Below, piece by piece: positions 35,825-44,944 of a stretch of 64,000 bases of DNA (positions are counted from its first letter, which is position 1; each line of letters starts with the position of its first letter). The notes beneath the pieces are model-generated. The model saw only the letters and a list, made by a program, of their open reading frames with translations. It was not told the origin of the DNA and did not search any database. Both the position numbers and the translations under genes were made by a program. Source of the DNA: ELB16-189 sp018266435 (GTDB lineage Bacteria; Bacteroidota; Bacteroidia; Cytophagales; Cyclobacteriaceae); assembly GCA_030123525.1 (NCBI GenBank), contig CP126125.1:2914001-2978000 (forward strand). Direction: 5' to 3'.

Positions 35825-36486
35825 GAGATGGGCAAAGTTACCGCAGGTACTTCATTCACAGAAATAGCTTCTTCCAATTTAAATGCACCAATTCGTGTGC
35901 GGCACAATTCTGCAAGATAAGCCACCGTGCCCAATGCCTGACCAAAGTCGCGCGCCAGGCTGCGAATGTAGGTGCCTTTGGAACAAACCACCCTGAATGC
36001 TACCACCGGTATATTGACCGAAGTGATCTCAAATTCTTTAATCAAAATTTCTCTTGGCTTTAGTTCTGCTTCTTTGCCTTTACGGGCTAGCTCATACGCA
36101 CGCTTCCCGTTGATGCGTATGGCCGAATGCTGGGGAGGAATTTGCAGAATAGGCCCGACAAATTTTTTTATTGCTGCACGAATGTTTTCTTCGGTAATGT
36201 TTGAGATATCGTGAGGTTCACTCACCGCAGTTTCCAGGTCATGTGATGGAGTTGACTGGCCTAATACAAATTTGCCGGTGTATTCTTTTTCTTGCGCCTG
36301 GTATTCATCTATGCGCTTAGTCATTTTTCCCGTACAAATAATCAATAAACCGGTGGCTAATGGATCGAGTGTGCCGGCATGACCAATTTTTTTTATCTTG
36401 AGCTTATATCGCAATTTATTGACCACATCAAAAGAAGTCCACTCCAGTGGTTTGTTAATCAATAAAACCTGGCCTTCACTTTCCAT
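35821..36486 (-). CDS. truB: tRNA pseudouridine-55 synthase
   Basis: Modifies U55 in the T-loop of tRNAs. The catalytic aspartate is in GHAGTLDPLATGLLIICTGK; KEYTGKFVLGQSTPSHD and SKGTYIRSLARDFGQALG are further family motifs. At 221 residues it lacks the C-terminal PUA domain of E. coli TruB (314), as is usual in Bacteroidota. Two bases separate it from uppP upstream. Confidence 0.96.
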   Translation of the reverse strand: MESEGQVLLINKPLEWTSFDVVNKLRYKLKIKKIGHAGTLDPLATGLLIICTGKMTKRIDEYQAQEKEYTGKFVLGQSTPSHDLETAVSEPHDISNITEENIRAAIKKFVGPILQIPPQHSAIRINGKRAYELARKGKEAELKPREILIKEFEITSVNIPVVAFRVVCSKGTYIRSLARDFGQALGTVAYLAELCRTRIGAFKLEEAISVNEVPAVTLPIS

Positions 36487-36488
36487 GG

Positions 36489-37280
36489 TTAAAAAACAGT
36501 AAGGCTTTTCCCTGAGTAAAATAAAATTAGAATGACTACGCCAATAATAATCCGGTAATATCCAAATACCTTAAATCCATATTTTGAGATGACAAACATC
36601 AATGACTTAATAGCCAGCACAGCTACAACAAACGCAACCAAATTGCCAACAGCTAAATTATACACCTCAGATTGAGTGAAGGTACTTCCTAGTTTATAAT
36701 ACTTGTATAGTTTGTAGGCAGTGGCAGCAAACATGGTAGGTACGGCCAGGAAAAAAGAAAACTCGGCTGCCGTTTTAGCTGAAAGCTTCTGAGCAAGACC
36801 ACCAATGATGGTTGCAGCTGAGCGGGAGACTCCTGGAATCATAGCGATACATTGAAATAACCCGATTTTTAATGAAGAAATAGGTGTTGGTTCTTGATCT
36901 GATGAGTTTGTAGTATTAAAAATTTTATCAAGGAAAAGAAATACCACACCGCCTATAATCAGCATCAAGGCTACTACCTCCACCCGCTCAAGTAATGCAT
37001 CGATGTAGTCATTCAATATAAAACCAATGATGGCAGCCGGCAGAAAAGCTATGAAGAGTTTGATGTAGAAATTTACCGACTGAAGAAATTTTTTCCAGTA
37101 CAATACTAACACCGACAGAATTGCCCCCAGTTGCACAGCCACAATGTATGTTTTAGTGAAAGGCTCAGAAGCAATGCCCATAAATGAAGAAACAATAATC
37201 ATATGGCCGGTAGAGGAAACGGGCAAAAATTCGGTAATACCCTCCACAACGGCCAGTACAATGGCCTCAAAGACAGACAT
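36489..37280 (-). CDS. uppP: Undecaprenyl-diphosphatase
   Basis: Integral membrane phosphatase (BacA family) that recycles the lipid carrier for cell-wall synthesis and gives basal bacitracin tolerance. In 263 residues the catalytic regions are VEGITEFLPVSSTGH and MIPGVSRSAATI. About eight hydrophobic helices are evident. It overlaps the DUF3098 gene by one base and is part of a cell-envelope cluster with ftsX. Confidence 0.97.
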   Translation of the reverse strand: MSVFEAIVLAVVEGITEFLPVSSTGHMIIVSSFMGIASEPFTKTYIVAVQLGAILSVLVLYWKKFLQSVNFYIKLFIAFLPAAIIGFILNDYIDALLERVEVVALMLIIGGVVFLFLDKIFNTTNSSDQEPTPISSLKIGLFQCIAMIPGVSRSAATIIGGLAQKLSAKTAAEFSFFLAVPTMFAATAYKLYKYYKLGSTFTQSEVYNLAVGNLVAFVVAVLAIKSLMFVISKYGFKVFGYYRIIIGVVILILFYSGKSLTVF

Positions 37281-37489
37281 TATTTATTTTCTTTTTCAGG
37301 TGTGCGCAAGATGGCAAAGATTTCGACTACAAAACCCGCAATAACTATGATTGGGCCAAGTGTAATTCCAAGAAATCCAAAGCCGTGTAGGTTTTTGTCC
37401 ATAGTCATAATGGTGAAACCAACAATCACTGTTACTACACCGATGATCATCATCTGATAGTTCTTTTTGCCAAAAGGAAGAGTGCTCAT
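37280..37489 (-). CDS. DUF3098 membrane protein
   Basis: A 69-residue protein with two hydrophobic helices (about 11-30 and 38-60) joined by the loop TMDKNLHGFGFLGITLGP. It matches the small DUF3098 family, which in Bacteroidota is regularly placed between ftsX and uppP. No biochemical role is known. Sixteen bases after ftsX and overlapping uppP by one base, so certainly co-transcribed. Confidence 0.85.
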   Translation of the reverse strand: MSTLPFGKKNYQMMIIGVVTVIVGFTIMTMDKNLHGFGFLGITLGPIIVIAGFVVEIFAILRTPEKENK

Positions 37490-37505
37490 ATTTCTGTTCT
37501 TGTAT

Positions 37506-38402
37506 TCAATAAAGTTCGTCCAAAGATAGTTTTAAATATTTGTTTACGGCCAGGTAAGAACTGACAACCGCCACGATGATGCCCACCAGCAGCAGAGAGG
37601 CCATTAAAAGTAGCAGGCGTTCATTATTTTGAATAAGTTTTAATTCTTCAATTCGCTGAGAGGCATAGGCCAATAATCCGATGAGCAGGGCAGAAGCTAA
37701 AACACCCGACAACATTCCGTGCAGGGAAGCACGAAATAAAAAAGGTCTTTGAATGAACCACTTTTTAGCACCCACTAACTGCATGCTACGGATGATAAAT
37801 CGCTGAGAGTAGAGGGCAAGTCTTAACGTGTTGTTGATCAGCAGCACCACAACAATCAGAAGCAAGGCAACCATGCTCATTATAACCAGGCCAATACGGG
37901 TAATGTTTTGATTGATTGACTCGATCAGATTTTCTTTGTAGTACACTTGAAAAACGCCTGGTATTTTTTCAATATCGTTCTTTAGAAGAGCTAGTTTTTC
38001 TTTGCTTTGCCACTCTTCGCTGATGCGTACGAGGTAAGCATCGCGCAGCGGGTTTTCTCCTAAAAATTCTTTAAAATTTTCGCCCGTCTCACTGATGAAT
38101 TGTTTCTCGGCCTCTTCTTTAGAAATGAACTGGATTGCGTTTTTGCTCTGAGATACTATGTTTTTGGCGTACAACTCTTTTTCAATTTTCAGTTTGACTT
38201 CGGGGGTGATTTTGTGGTTGAGATAAATTTGAACACGAACAGTCTCTTTAATTATTTTTTCTAACTCTTTGGAGTAGATCACCAGAGCGCCAAACACACC
38301 GATGGCAAACAGTGCCAGTGTAATGCTGAATACAGAACTAAGTGAAGGATAGCTTCCTAGTTTTTTCTTGTGTGATGTGCCCGCCCCAATCATAGGCGGC
38401 AA
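37506..38402 (-). CDS. ftsX: Cell-division protein FtsX
   Basis: Membrane half of the FtsEX system that controls cell-wall hydrolases at division. The 298 residues have one N-terminal helix (about 23-45), a periplasmic domain (about 46-165) and three C-terminal helices, the ABC3 permease layout, with NTLRLALYSQRFIIRSMQLVGA as the FtsX signature. No ftsE lies beside it, which I believe is common in Bacteroidota. Confidence 0.93.
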   Translation of the reverse strand: MPPMIGAGTSHKKKLGSYPSLSSVFSITLALFAIGVFGALVIYSKELEKIIKETVRVQIYLNHKITPEVKLKIEKELYAKNIVSQSKNAIQFISKEEAEKQFISETGENFKEFLGENPLRDAYLVRISEEWQSKEKLALLKNDIEKIPGVFQVYYKENLIESINQNITRIGLVIMSMVALLLIVVVLLINNTLRLALYSQRFIIRSMQLVGAKKWFIQRPFLFRASLHGMLSGVLASALLIGLLAYASQRIEELKLIQNNERLLLLMASLLLVGIIVAVVSSYLAVNKYLKLSLDELY

Positions 38403-38450
38403 AGATAGCGCACATCTTTATAATAAATAAACAATTCAAAAAACGAGCGA

Positions 38451-39299
38451 TTACTTTTGGCCAGACCGATAGGCTTTCAGCTGGCTGATCAACTGGGCAT
38501 CTTTAATAGCCGTTAGAGGAGTAATGACCGATCGCTTCTCGTTTAGCAGGTAGTAGGAATCTTTGTAATACAAGAATACAGAGTGGGCATCGCCATGAAT
38601 TTCAAGTATCTCATAAAGGCCTTTATCGAACGAGCCGTAGAGGATTAGTTTTGAATCTTGAAACTGATAGTGGAATGAATACTTTTTATTTAATGCATCA
38701 ACCTCAACCGCGATGCGGGAAATAGTTTTCTCATTCTTGTCCGCTGTATGGATTTCGGTAGTTTGCGTATTGGAAGAAGACAACTCTGCGGATGGATCAA
38801 TTACGTCAATCTTTGGATTTGTATTGACCGGAACAGTTTTTTTGCCAGCCGGTGCAGGCGAGGGCAATTTTTTAGTCTCAACTACATTTACTTTCTCTTT
38901 TACTTCCTCTTTGTCTTCTGCTACAGGTTTTGTGGGTAGCACGTTTTTGTCAGCGATAACCGGCTTTTCTTGTTTCGTTGTATTTTTGGTTGCGGGCTGA
39001 TTATCGTTGGGTTTAAAATAGAAGTACGAACCTGTAACCACAGCCGTACTGGCTATGGCCACCGCAACTATTTTTCCTATACTAATGCCTGACGAAATAC
39101 CTCCGCCTACCGGCACTTGATTGAGCAGGGCCTTCAGTTCTGAGGCGCGTGCTTTCTTAATGCCAGCAATGATCTGTTCTTGCAAAGCCAAATCACTTTT
39201 AAGCGAAGGGTCAACGGTTAGTTGGTGTTCAAAGTTCTGCTTCTCAACCTCGGTCAGTTGGCCTGAAATATATTTTTCAATTAATTCAAAATTTTCCAT
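38451..39299 (-). CDS. Anti-sigma-factor-like membrane protein
   Basis: A 282-residue protein that begins with a zinc-finger-less anti-sigma-like motif (ENFELIEKYISGQLTEVEKQNFEHQL), a single membrane helix at about residues 75-95 and a Pro/Lys/Thr-rich periplasmic linker, then a small C-terminal domain (SFHYQFQDSKLILYGSFDKGLYEILEI). It starts three bases after the ECF sigma factor gene, the standard sigma/anti-sigma arrangement. It is inferred to hold the sigma factor at the membrane; the signal is unknown. Confidence 0.75.
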   Translation of the reverse strand: MENFELIEKYISGQLTEVEKQNFEHQLTVDPSLKSDLALQEQIIAGIKKARASELKALLNQVPVGGGISSGISIGKIVAVAIASTAVVTGSYFYFKPNDNQPATKNTTKQEKPVIADKNVLPTKPVAEDKEEVKEKVNVVETKKLPSPAPAGKKTVPVNTNPKIDVIDPSAELSSSNTQTTEIHTADKNEKTISRIAVEVDALNKKYSFHYQFQDSKLILYGSFDKGLYEILEIHGDAHSVFLYYKDSYYLLNEKRSVITPLTAIKDAQLISQLKAYRSGQK

Positions 39300-39302
39300 T
39301 GG

Positions 39303-39902
39303 TCAGTCTAAAAAGTCTTGTTCAGAATATTGGGCTTTAACCAGTTCATCTAATTTTTGTTTGCATTTATATTTTTTTGTTTTGGCGGTGTCGGTGTTGG
39401 CAAACCCTAGTTTATCGGCTATTTCCTGCATCGACATTTCGTCAAAATAATAATACATCAATACTTTACGGCACGTTTCACCCAGTTGATCTAAACAACG
39501 TGCTATGATCTTTTCGCGTTCGGGCTTATCCATGTCAATTGACTCAGAAACATCTTTTTCTTCATTGGATAGCCTTTTCTTCCGGTCAAGTTCCTTTCTC
39601 CACAGGTTTTGACAAATACTGTAGATATATGTGCTCATTTTGGAGGTAAGAATGAGGTTGCCTGATCTTGCTTTTTGCCAAAAAACGACCAAAGCATCCT
39701 GGTAAATATCGCGTGCCTCCTCTTCCGTTCCGCTGTTTGTTACCACCAGTTTAGTCATCATCCGGTAGTACTTTTTGTAAATGATCTCAAGCGCTTTTTC
39801 ATCTCCTTTACGGATTCGCTCAAATATCTCTACTTCGTCTAGTTGTGCTCCAATCTTGGATACTCGCAGTGCCACAGATGGTAACCGTTTAGGTTTATTC
39901 AA
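39303..39902 (-). CDS. ECF-type RNA polymerase sigma factor
   Basis: A 199-residue extracytoplasmic-function sigma factor. Region 2 is DEKALEIIYKKYYRMMTKLV with EEEARDIYQDALVVFWQKARSG; region 4 helix-turn-helix is CRKVLMYYYFDEMSMQEIADKLGFANTDTAKTKK. It heads a minus-strand run that continues through the anti-sigma-like gene to scoB, all genes close or overlapping. Target promoters unknown. Confidence 0.92.
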   Translation of the reverse strand: MNKPKRLPSVALRVSKIGAQLDEVEIFERIRKGDEKALEIIYKKYYRMMTKLVVTNSGTEEEARDIYQDALVVFWQKARSGNLILTSKMSTYIYSICQNLWRKELDRKKRLSNEEKDVSESIDMDKPEREKIIARCLDQLGETCRKVLMYYYFDEMSMQEIADKLGFANTDTAKTKKYKCKQKLDELVKAQYSEQDFLD

Positions 39903-39911
39903 TTACTGTCA

Positions 39912-39965
39912 GACGTAAGATTAGCAGATAAATTTCACTTTTCTATGGTTCAGTTGCCTTACGTC
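39912..39965. repeat. Separated inverted repeat upstream of the sigma-factor gene
   Basis: GACGTAAG (39912-39919) and CTTACGTC (39958-39965) are exact complements 38 bp apart, just upstream of the sigma gene start. It may be an operator pair or a leader hairpin; no promoter match is clear. Confidence 0.3.
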
Positions 39966-40047
39966 AATTCTTAGGTACTAAAAATGAGCCTTCTGTAACC
40001 ACCTCGGGTTATAAAATTTTTCACTTGGTCTCTGGGTTAGTATTGGA

Positions 40048-40668
40048 TTAAGAAGATGATGCATTTTTTTTTGTTCGCTGCATAATTACCCAATAGGTAA
40101 CCTGGTAAGCTGCCCAGCCGGAGAGCAGGCCAATCACCGCTCCAACTAAAACATCTGCCGGGTAGTGTACACCCAGGTAAATGCGAGTATAGGTCATAAA
40201 TGCCGCCCATAAAAAAATCAGGTAACTATGCTTATAGAAGGGCCGCAGCCATAACCATAAAAACAAAGCGGTGCCAAAGGTATTGGCCGCATGGCTTGAT
40301 GCAAACCCATACAAGCCGCCAATATACCCATTGACTGTATGGATAAGTCCTTGCAGCGAAGGCTCACGCGTGGGGCGTAGTCGTTCAAAATACGGCTTCA
40401 TTAGTTCAGAAGTAATAGTATTGGCGAGTGCTATCGTCAAGGCTGCACCCAGTAGCAGTAACCATCCGTTTACTTTGTATTTCTTAAAAATTAGAAGAAT
40501 CAATAGGATGTACAGAGGTAGCCAGCAGAAGGTTTGAGTAGCATAATACATGACCGTATCCCAAAACGGATTATGCAACCCGTTAAAGAACAAGAGTATT
40601 TTTTTGTCCAACTCAATGAGATCATTCATGGCCTGAGAAAGTTTTATCAGGAGTAGGTTTACATTCAA
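40048..40668 (-). CDS. PAP2-family membrane phosphatase
   Basis: Integral membrane phosphatase of the PAP2 superfamily acting on lipid phosphates or diphosphates, possibly undecaprenyl-PP or a phosphatidylglycerol phosphate. In 206 residues the three motifs are present: KPYFERLRPTREP (motif 1), ASSHAANTFG (motif 2, catalytic His in SSHA) and RIYLGVHYPADV (motif 3). About five hydrophobic segments. The start taken is the 206-residue Met; a later ATG (MNDLIELDKKI, 14 residues on) also fits. Divergent from the flavoprotein gene. Confidence 0.88.
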   Translation of the reverse strand: MNVNLLLIKLSQAMNDLIELDKKILLFFNGLHNPFWDTVMYYATQTFCWLPLYILLILLIFKKYKVNGWLLLLGAALTIALANTITSELMKPYFERLRPTREPSLQGLIHTVNGYIGGLYGFASSHAANTFGTALFLWLWLRPFYKHSYLIFLWAAFMTYTRIYLGVHYPADVLVGAVIGLLSGWAAYQVTYWVIMQRTKKNASSS

Positions 40669-40787
40669 TCCACGGGATTGGGTTTAGTGCTGAGGTTATG
40701 TAAAGAATGCGAAGAATTTGCCTTTTCAAAAAACTTGCTTTTGATATTCGCTCAAATATCCTAAAATTTAAGTCAAAAATTTTGTCT

Positions 40788-42269
40788 ATGGAAAGGTTTG
40801 ATTTAGTTGTGATTGGTGCGGGGCCCTCAGGGTATGCGGCAGCTATGCGCGCAATTGATTTTAAAAAGAAAACACTGTTGATCGAAAAATCAAACGTAGG
40901 GGGAGCCGGGATAACCCACGGAGCGTTATCATCCAAAACCTGGTGGGAGCTTTCGCGCGAGGCTTCGGCATTCAGAAAAAATCTGAAACGGTATAACATT
41001 CGTGCTCCACACATCAACTACAAAGAAATTCAGGAAGAAGTAAGAAAAGCGGTGCAAGAACGTAAGTCCATGCTGGAAGAACACATGGATAAACTGAAAA
41101 GCTCAAACTATTCAGAGTTTCTTAGTTTCAAAACCGGCACAGCTAAATTGCTCGATAAAAACACAATTGAAATAATGCAGGGAGCGCATACTGAAATAAT
41201 ATGGGCTACCCATATTATTTTGGCTACGGGTAGTCGCCCGCGTTATTTGCCCGAGTTGCCTATTGATGAAAAAATTGTGATGACCAGTGAAGGGATTGAA
41301 AACATGGAAGATTTTCCTGAGAGCATGGTCATTGTAGGTGCCGGTGTGATTGGATGCGAGTACGCAACTATCTTTTCCGGTTTTGGAAGGACCAAAGTCC
41401 ACCTGATTGATAAGGGTAACCACATTCTGCCGTTTGAAGATGAGGACATCGTGGCCATCATTGAACGGAATATGGAAAACAACGGGGTACTTATCCACCG
41501 CAATTCCCGTTTGGCTGAGATGAAGATTGTAAACGGACGTGTGGAGTATGAACTGGAATATACAGACGGAAGCCGCGAAACATTTAACGTAGAGAAGGCC
41601 CTGGTCTCGGTGGGGCGCGTGGCTAACCTCGAAAACTTGTGGAGCGACAAAGTGGGTATCAGTATTTCTAAACGAGGAATAGATAATAACGATACCCAAA
41701 CCAATGTTCCCAACATCTATGCGGTAGGAGATTTAACGGCAGACATTTCGTTGGTAAATGTGGGCGAGTTGGAAGGACGGTATGCTGTGGAGAAAATTTT
41801 TGGCAACCCTTTAAAAAAATTAGTCTATGAAAACATCAGCACGATTATGTTTCTCAGTCCGGAGGTGGCTGGTGTGGGGCTAAACGAAACACAGGCACGC
41901 GAACAAAAGATTGATTACAAAGTAGTAACACTGGAGTACAGCACCATTCCCCGGGCTATTGCTAAGCGCAATACACAAGGGTTTATTAAACTGCTGGTTA
42001 CCAACGATGATGCCATGAAAATTCTAGGAATGAAAGTGGTGGGCATACATGCCAGCAGTGCCATTCAGGCGGTAGCAGTGTTAATTTCAATGGATAAAGG
42101 TATAGAAGAACTTGCCGAGTGCGTACATCCACATCCCAGCATTACTGAAGGCATTCAGGAATGTGTGCGTATGCTCATGGGTAAATCACTTTTTAAACCT
42201 ACCGCATTGAAGGGGCGACTCTCTTGCAGAAAATGTGTAAATAGTCAATACGAAGATATTGTCTTTTAA
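40788..42269 (+). CDS. Dihydrolipoamide-dehydrogenase-like flavoprotein lacking the redox disulfide
   Basis: A 493-residue pyridine-nucleotide oxidoreductase. FAD binding: LVVIGAGPSGYAAAMRA at the N-terminus and YAVGDLTADISLV near residue 315; NAD(P) binding: VIVGAGVIGCEYATIF around 185; C-terminal catalytic-base motif HPHPSITEG is kept. The CxxxxC active-site disulfide of the family (GGTCLNVGCIPSK) reads GGAGITHGALSSK here, with Gly41 and Ala46 in place of the cysteines. It therefore cannot act as a lipoamide or glutathione reductase; a transhydrogenase- or quinone-type role is possible. Start is the ATG at 40788; 27 in-frame upstream codons look non-coding. Confidence 0.88.
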   Translation: MERFDLVVIGAGPSGYAAAMRAIDFKKKTLLIEKSNVGGAGITHGALSSKTWWELSREASAFRKNLKRYNIRAPHINYKEIQEEVRKAVQERKSMLEEHMDKLKSSNYSEFLSFKTGTAKLLDKNTIEIMQGAHTEIIWATHIILATGSRPRYLPELPIDEKIVMTSEGIENMEDFPESMVIVGAGVIGCEYATIFSGFGRTKVHLIDKGNHILPFEDEDIVAIIERNMENNGVLIHRNSRLAEMKIVNGRVEYELEYTDGSRETFNVEKALVSVGRVANLENLWSDKVGISISKRGIDNNDTQTNVPNIYAVGDLTADISLVNVGELEGRYAVEKIFGNPLKKLVYENISTIMFLSPEVAGVGLNETQAREQKIDYKVVTLEYSTIPRAIAKRNTQGFIKLLVTNDDAMKILGMKVVGIHASSAIQAVAVLISMDKGIEELAECVHPHPSITEGIQECVRMLMGKSLFKPTALKGRLSCRKCVNSQYEDIVF

Positions 42270-42294
42270 GTTGTATCAACTTACTGTGTTTTTT
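42267..42294 (+). terminator. Probable terminator overlapping the flavoprotein stop
   Basis: TAAGTTG (42267-42273) and CAACTTA (42277-42283) form a 7-bp stem with a three-base loop, then a T run ending about 42294. The stop codon is inside the left arm. It lies 28 bp before the lipoprotein start. Confidence 0.45.
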
Positions 42295-42310
42295 ATCGTT
42301 TATTGAATTC

Positions 42311-42877
42311 ATGAGAATAACCTTTTTTATTTTATTTATTCTGCTTTCGTCTTGCTCGGTTGAAAAACTATACCAGATGAGGCATCTGCAACAAGGGCAA
42401 TACTTCGAACAAATTGGTTTTGTTGAACTGACTAAAAAATATATTGACAAAGGAAAGAATGACCCATCAGACATTGAAGGTATTTATTCGGTTACCAGCA
42501 TTGTTTTGAAAAAGTCAAAAGGAATTTTCTCATCTGAAGAACACGAGCGAACTATTGATCAGCGCGATCATTATGCACAAGTGGCAGTAATCAAAGACAA
42601 TGCCCGCCACAATCGTGAATACATTGAAGTACCTATTGATAAAAATAATTTACCCTCGTATTCGGTACGCGGTGAATTCACTACGCTCTCCGAAGGAAAT
42701 ATTTTGATCTTGAAGCACTTTGAGCCCAAAAGCAAAGTACTGACTTATGCTTTTACTTATGATCGTGAAAAAGATATATTGGAGGGTATTCGTACCGAAA
42801 CCTCGGGCAGCACTACTTATACCTATAAGCTTATTTTTGTGAGGCTATATCCTAAAGCATCGGATAAAACTAAGTGA
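42311..42877 (+). CDS. Lipoprotein of unknown function
   Basis: A 188-residue lipoprotein: signal MRITFFILFILLSSC with the lipid cysteine at 15. The body has no motif I can name; it contains IEGIYSVTSIVLKKSKGIF, a basic/acidic stretch around residues 75-100, and ends in beta-rich text (TTYTYKLIFVRLYP). Convergent with hisIE, sharing no intergenic space. Confidence 0.75.
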   Translation: MRITFFILFILLSSCSVEKLYQMRHLQQGQYFEQIGFVELTKKYIDKGKNDPSDIEGIYSVTSIVLKKSKGIFSSEEHERTIDQRDHYAQVAVIKDNARHNREYIEVPIDKNNLPSYSVRGEFTTLSEGNILILKHFEPKSKVLTYAFTYDREKDILEGIRTETSGSTTYTYKLIFVRLYPKASDKTK

Positions 42878-43474
42878 TTATTTGTGCCGCTTGTGCAGCA
42901 CATGTTCAACTTCGGTCAGACTTATATTTTTAGCCGCCAGCAATACCAGAAAGTGATACATCAGGTCAGCAGCTTCATTTATAAAAAGATCTTTGTTGTT
43001 GTCTTTGGCTTCAATGACTAACTCAACGGCCTCTTCGCCTACTTTTTGTGCTACTTTGTTAATACCTGAGTCGAGTAGTGAATTAGTATATGATCCTATC
43101 TTAGGATTCTTCTTGCGCGAGTGAATGATTTCCTCTAAAAAAATCAATCCTGATTTTTTATTTTTTTCATCAAAACAAGTGTCAGCACCCGTGTGACATA
43201 CTGCACCGTTTGGTTTTGCCTTGATTAACAGGGTGTCACGATCGCAATCAGTGGCGATACTCACCATCTCTAAAAAATGACCAGATGTTTCGCCTTTCGT
43301 CCATAAGCGTTGTTTGCTTCGGCTGAAAAACGTAACCTTTTTTTCAAACAGTGTTTTTTCTAGCGCTTCTTTATTCATGTATCCAAGCATCAGTACGATG
43401 CTGGTTTCGGCATCTTGTACAATGCAGGGGATCAAGCCATTTGATTGGGTGAAATTCAGTTCAGAAATATTCAT
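42878..43474 (-). CDS. hisIE: Bifunctional phosphoribosyl-AMP cyclohydrolase / phosphoribosyl-ATP pyrophosphatase
   Basis: Steps two and three of histidine synthesis. The 198 residues start with the HisI domain (VLMLGYMNKEALEKTL, FFSRSKQRLWTKGETSGH, zinc-site cysteines in TDCDRDT and AVCHTGADTCF) and end with the HisE domain (KVGEEAVELVIEAKDNN). Last gene of hisHAFIE, one base after hisF. Confidence 0.97.
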   Translation of the reverse strand: MNISELNFTQSNGLIPCIVQDAETSIVLMLGYMNKEALEKTLFEKKVTFFSRSKQRLWTKGETSGHFLEMVSIATDCDRDTLLIKAKPNGAVCHTGADTCFDEKNKKSGLIFLEEIIHSRKKNPKIGSYTNSLLDSGINKVAQKVGEEAVELVIEAKDNNKDLFINEAADLMYHFLVLLAAKNISLTEVEHVLHKRHK

Positions 43475-43475
43475 A

Positions 43476-44234
43476 CTACATTCGTATTGAAATGTGATTT
43501 TTCTTCAAATATAATTTCAGATCAGGGATTTTAATTTCGCCAAAATGAAAGACCCCTGCTGCCAGTGCAGCGTCAGCCCGACCGAGTGTAAATGCTTCAA
43601 AAAAATGAAAAACATGACCGGCTCCACCGGAAGCAATTACCGGTATTTTTAAGAGTTCATTTATTTTTTTTAACGGATCCAGGGCAAAGCCGTTTTTTGT
43701 GCCATCGTGATCCATGCTGGTAAATAGTATTTCGCCTGCTCCGCGTTCTTGCCCTTCTTTAGCCCACGAAAATAATTTTTTATCAGTGGGGAAGGAGCCC
43801 CCGTGGGTGTGCACCGCCCATGTGTTGCTCATCTTGCGTGTATCTACGGCCAGCACCACAAACTGAGATCCAAATTCTTTAGCTAACTCATCAATTAAAT
43901 CAGGATTTTTTACGGCAGAAGAATTGATACTCACTTTGTCAGCGCCTGCTTCCAGTAAGGGAGCAACGTCTTGAACAGAGCCGATACCTCCACCCACCGT
44001 AAACGGTATGTTGATGCGTGAGGCAACTTGCCTTACCAAGTTGGTTATTGTTTTTCTTTTTTCGGTTGTAGCTGAAATATCCAATAATACCAGTTCGTCA
44101 ACACCTTGTTCAGCATAAGCGGCAGCCAATTCAACCGGGTCTCCTGCATCGCGTAGTTTAACAAAGTTTACACCCTTTACCGTGCGTCCGTCTTTAATAT
44201 CGAGGCAGGCAATGATTCGTTTGGTGAGCATCAA
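43476..44234 (-). CDS. hisF: Imidazole glycerol phosphate synthase, cyclase subunit
   Basis: TIM-barrel subunit that uses ammonia from HisH to form imidazole glycerol phosphate and AICAR. The 252 residues have RIIACLDIKDGRTVKGVNFV (first catalytic Asp), FTVGGGIGSVQD, VVLAVDTRK, and IASGGAGHVFHF. It overlaps hisA by four bases. Confidence 0.98.
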   Translation of the reverse strand: MMLTKRIIACLDIKDGRTVKGVNFVKLRDAGDPVELAAAYAEQGVDELVLLDISATTEKRKTITNLVRQVASRINIPFTVGGGIGSVQDVAPLLEAGADKVSINSSAVKNPDLIDELAKEFGSQFVVLAVDTRKMSNTWAVHTHGGSFPTDKKLFSWAKEGQERGAGEILFTSMDHDGTKNGFALDPLKKINELLKIPVIASGGAGHVFHFFEAFTLGRADAALAAGVFHFGEIKIPDLKLYLKKNHISIRM

Positions 44235-44944
44235 TTTTTTTTTAATTCGGCCAGGTTAATTCTTCCTTCATAAATGGCTTTGCCTATGATCACTCCGTGC
44301 AGGTTGAGGAAGTTTAGTGCTTTAATATCGTCAGCAGAAGATACACCCCCGCTGGCATTGATCTTCAGCGATGGAAATCGTTGCTTTAATTTTTTATACA
44401 ACCCGATATTGGGTCCTTGCAGCATGCCATCGGATCCGATGTCGGTGCAGGTTAAATATTCCAGCCCCTGATTGATGAACTCAATAACCAGGTTGAACAA
44501 CCGGAAGTTTACCGACTCTTGCCACCCATTAATCATGATGTTTTCATTTTTTACATCTGCACTCAGGATAAAATTATCCGGGCCGTACTTGTGCAGCCAG
44601 CCAATAAATTTCTTAGGTTCCTGAACTGCCAGACTGCCTACATTGATTTGATTGATGCCCAGGTTAAGCAGGTGTTCTACTTCTTCATCGGTTTTTACAC
44701 CGCCACCGAAATCAATGGTGAGAACTGTTTTGTCTTGAATTTCTTCAATTACTTTCCAGTTGACTACTTTTCCTTTTTTAGCTCCGTCAAGGTCAACTAA
44801 ATGAAGGTACTCCATGCCGACATCCTGAAATTCAAGCGCTACTTCTGCCGGGTTTTTGCGATAAACCTTCATCTGACCAAAATCGCCTTGGGTAAGCCGC
44901 ACGCATTTGCCTTCTATAATATCAATGGCGGGTATAATTTTCAC
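44231..44944 (-). CDS. hisA: ProFAR isomerase
   Basis: TIM-barrel isomerase of 5'-ProFAR to PRFAR in histidine synthesis; 237 residues, close to the family mean. IIPAIDIIEGKCVRLTQGDFG carries the first catalytic Asp, and LTCTDIGSDGMLQGPN the second; phosphate sites are IDFGGGVKT and NASGGVSSADD. Overlaps hisH and hisF by four bases each. Confidence 0.98.
   Translation of the reverse strand: MKIIPAIDIIEGKCVRLTQGDFGQMKVYRKNPAEVALEFQDVGMEYLHLVDLDGAKKGKVVNWKVIEEIQDKTVLTIDFGGGVKTDEEVEHLLNLGINQINVGSLAVQEPKKFIGWLHKYGPDNFILSADVKNENIMINGWQESVNFRLFNLVIEFINQGLEYLTCTDIGSDGMLQGPNIGLYKKLKQRFPSLKINASGGVSSADDIKALNFLNLHGVIIGKAIYEGRINLAELKKN

Noticed and set aside
40707..40787. N-terminal extension of the flavoprotein
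   Set aside because: The Rossmann fold starts at the ATG at 40788; upstream residues are basic and unlike any family start.
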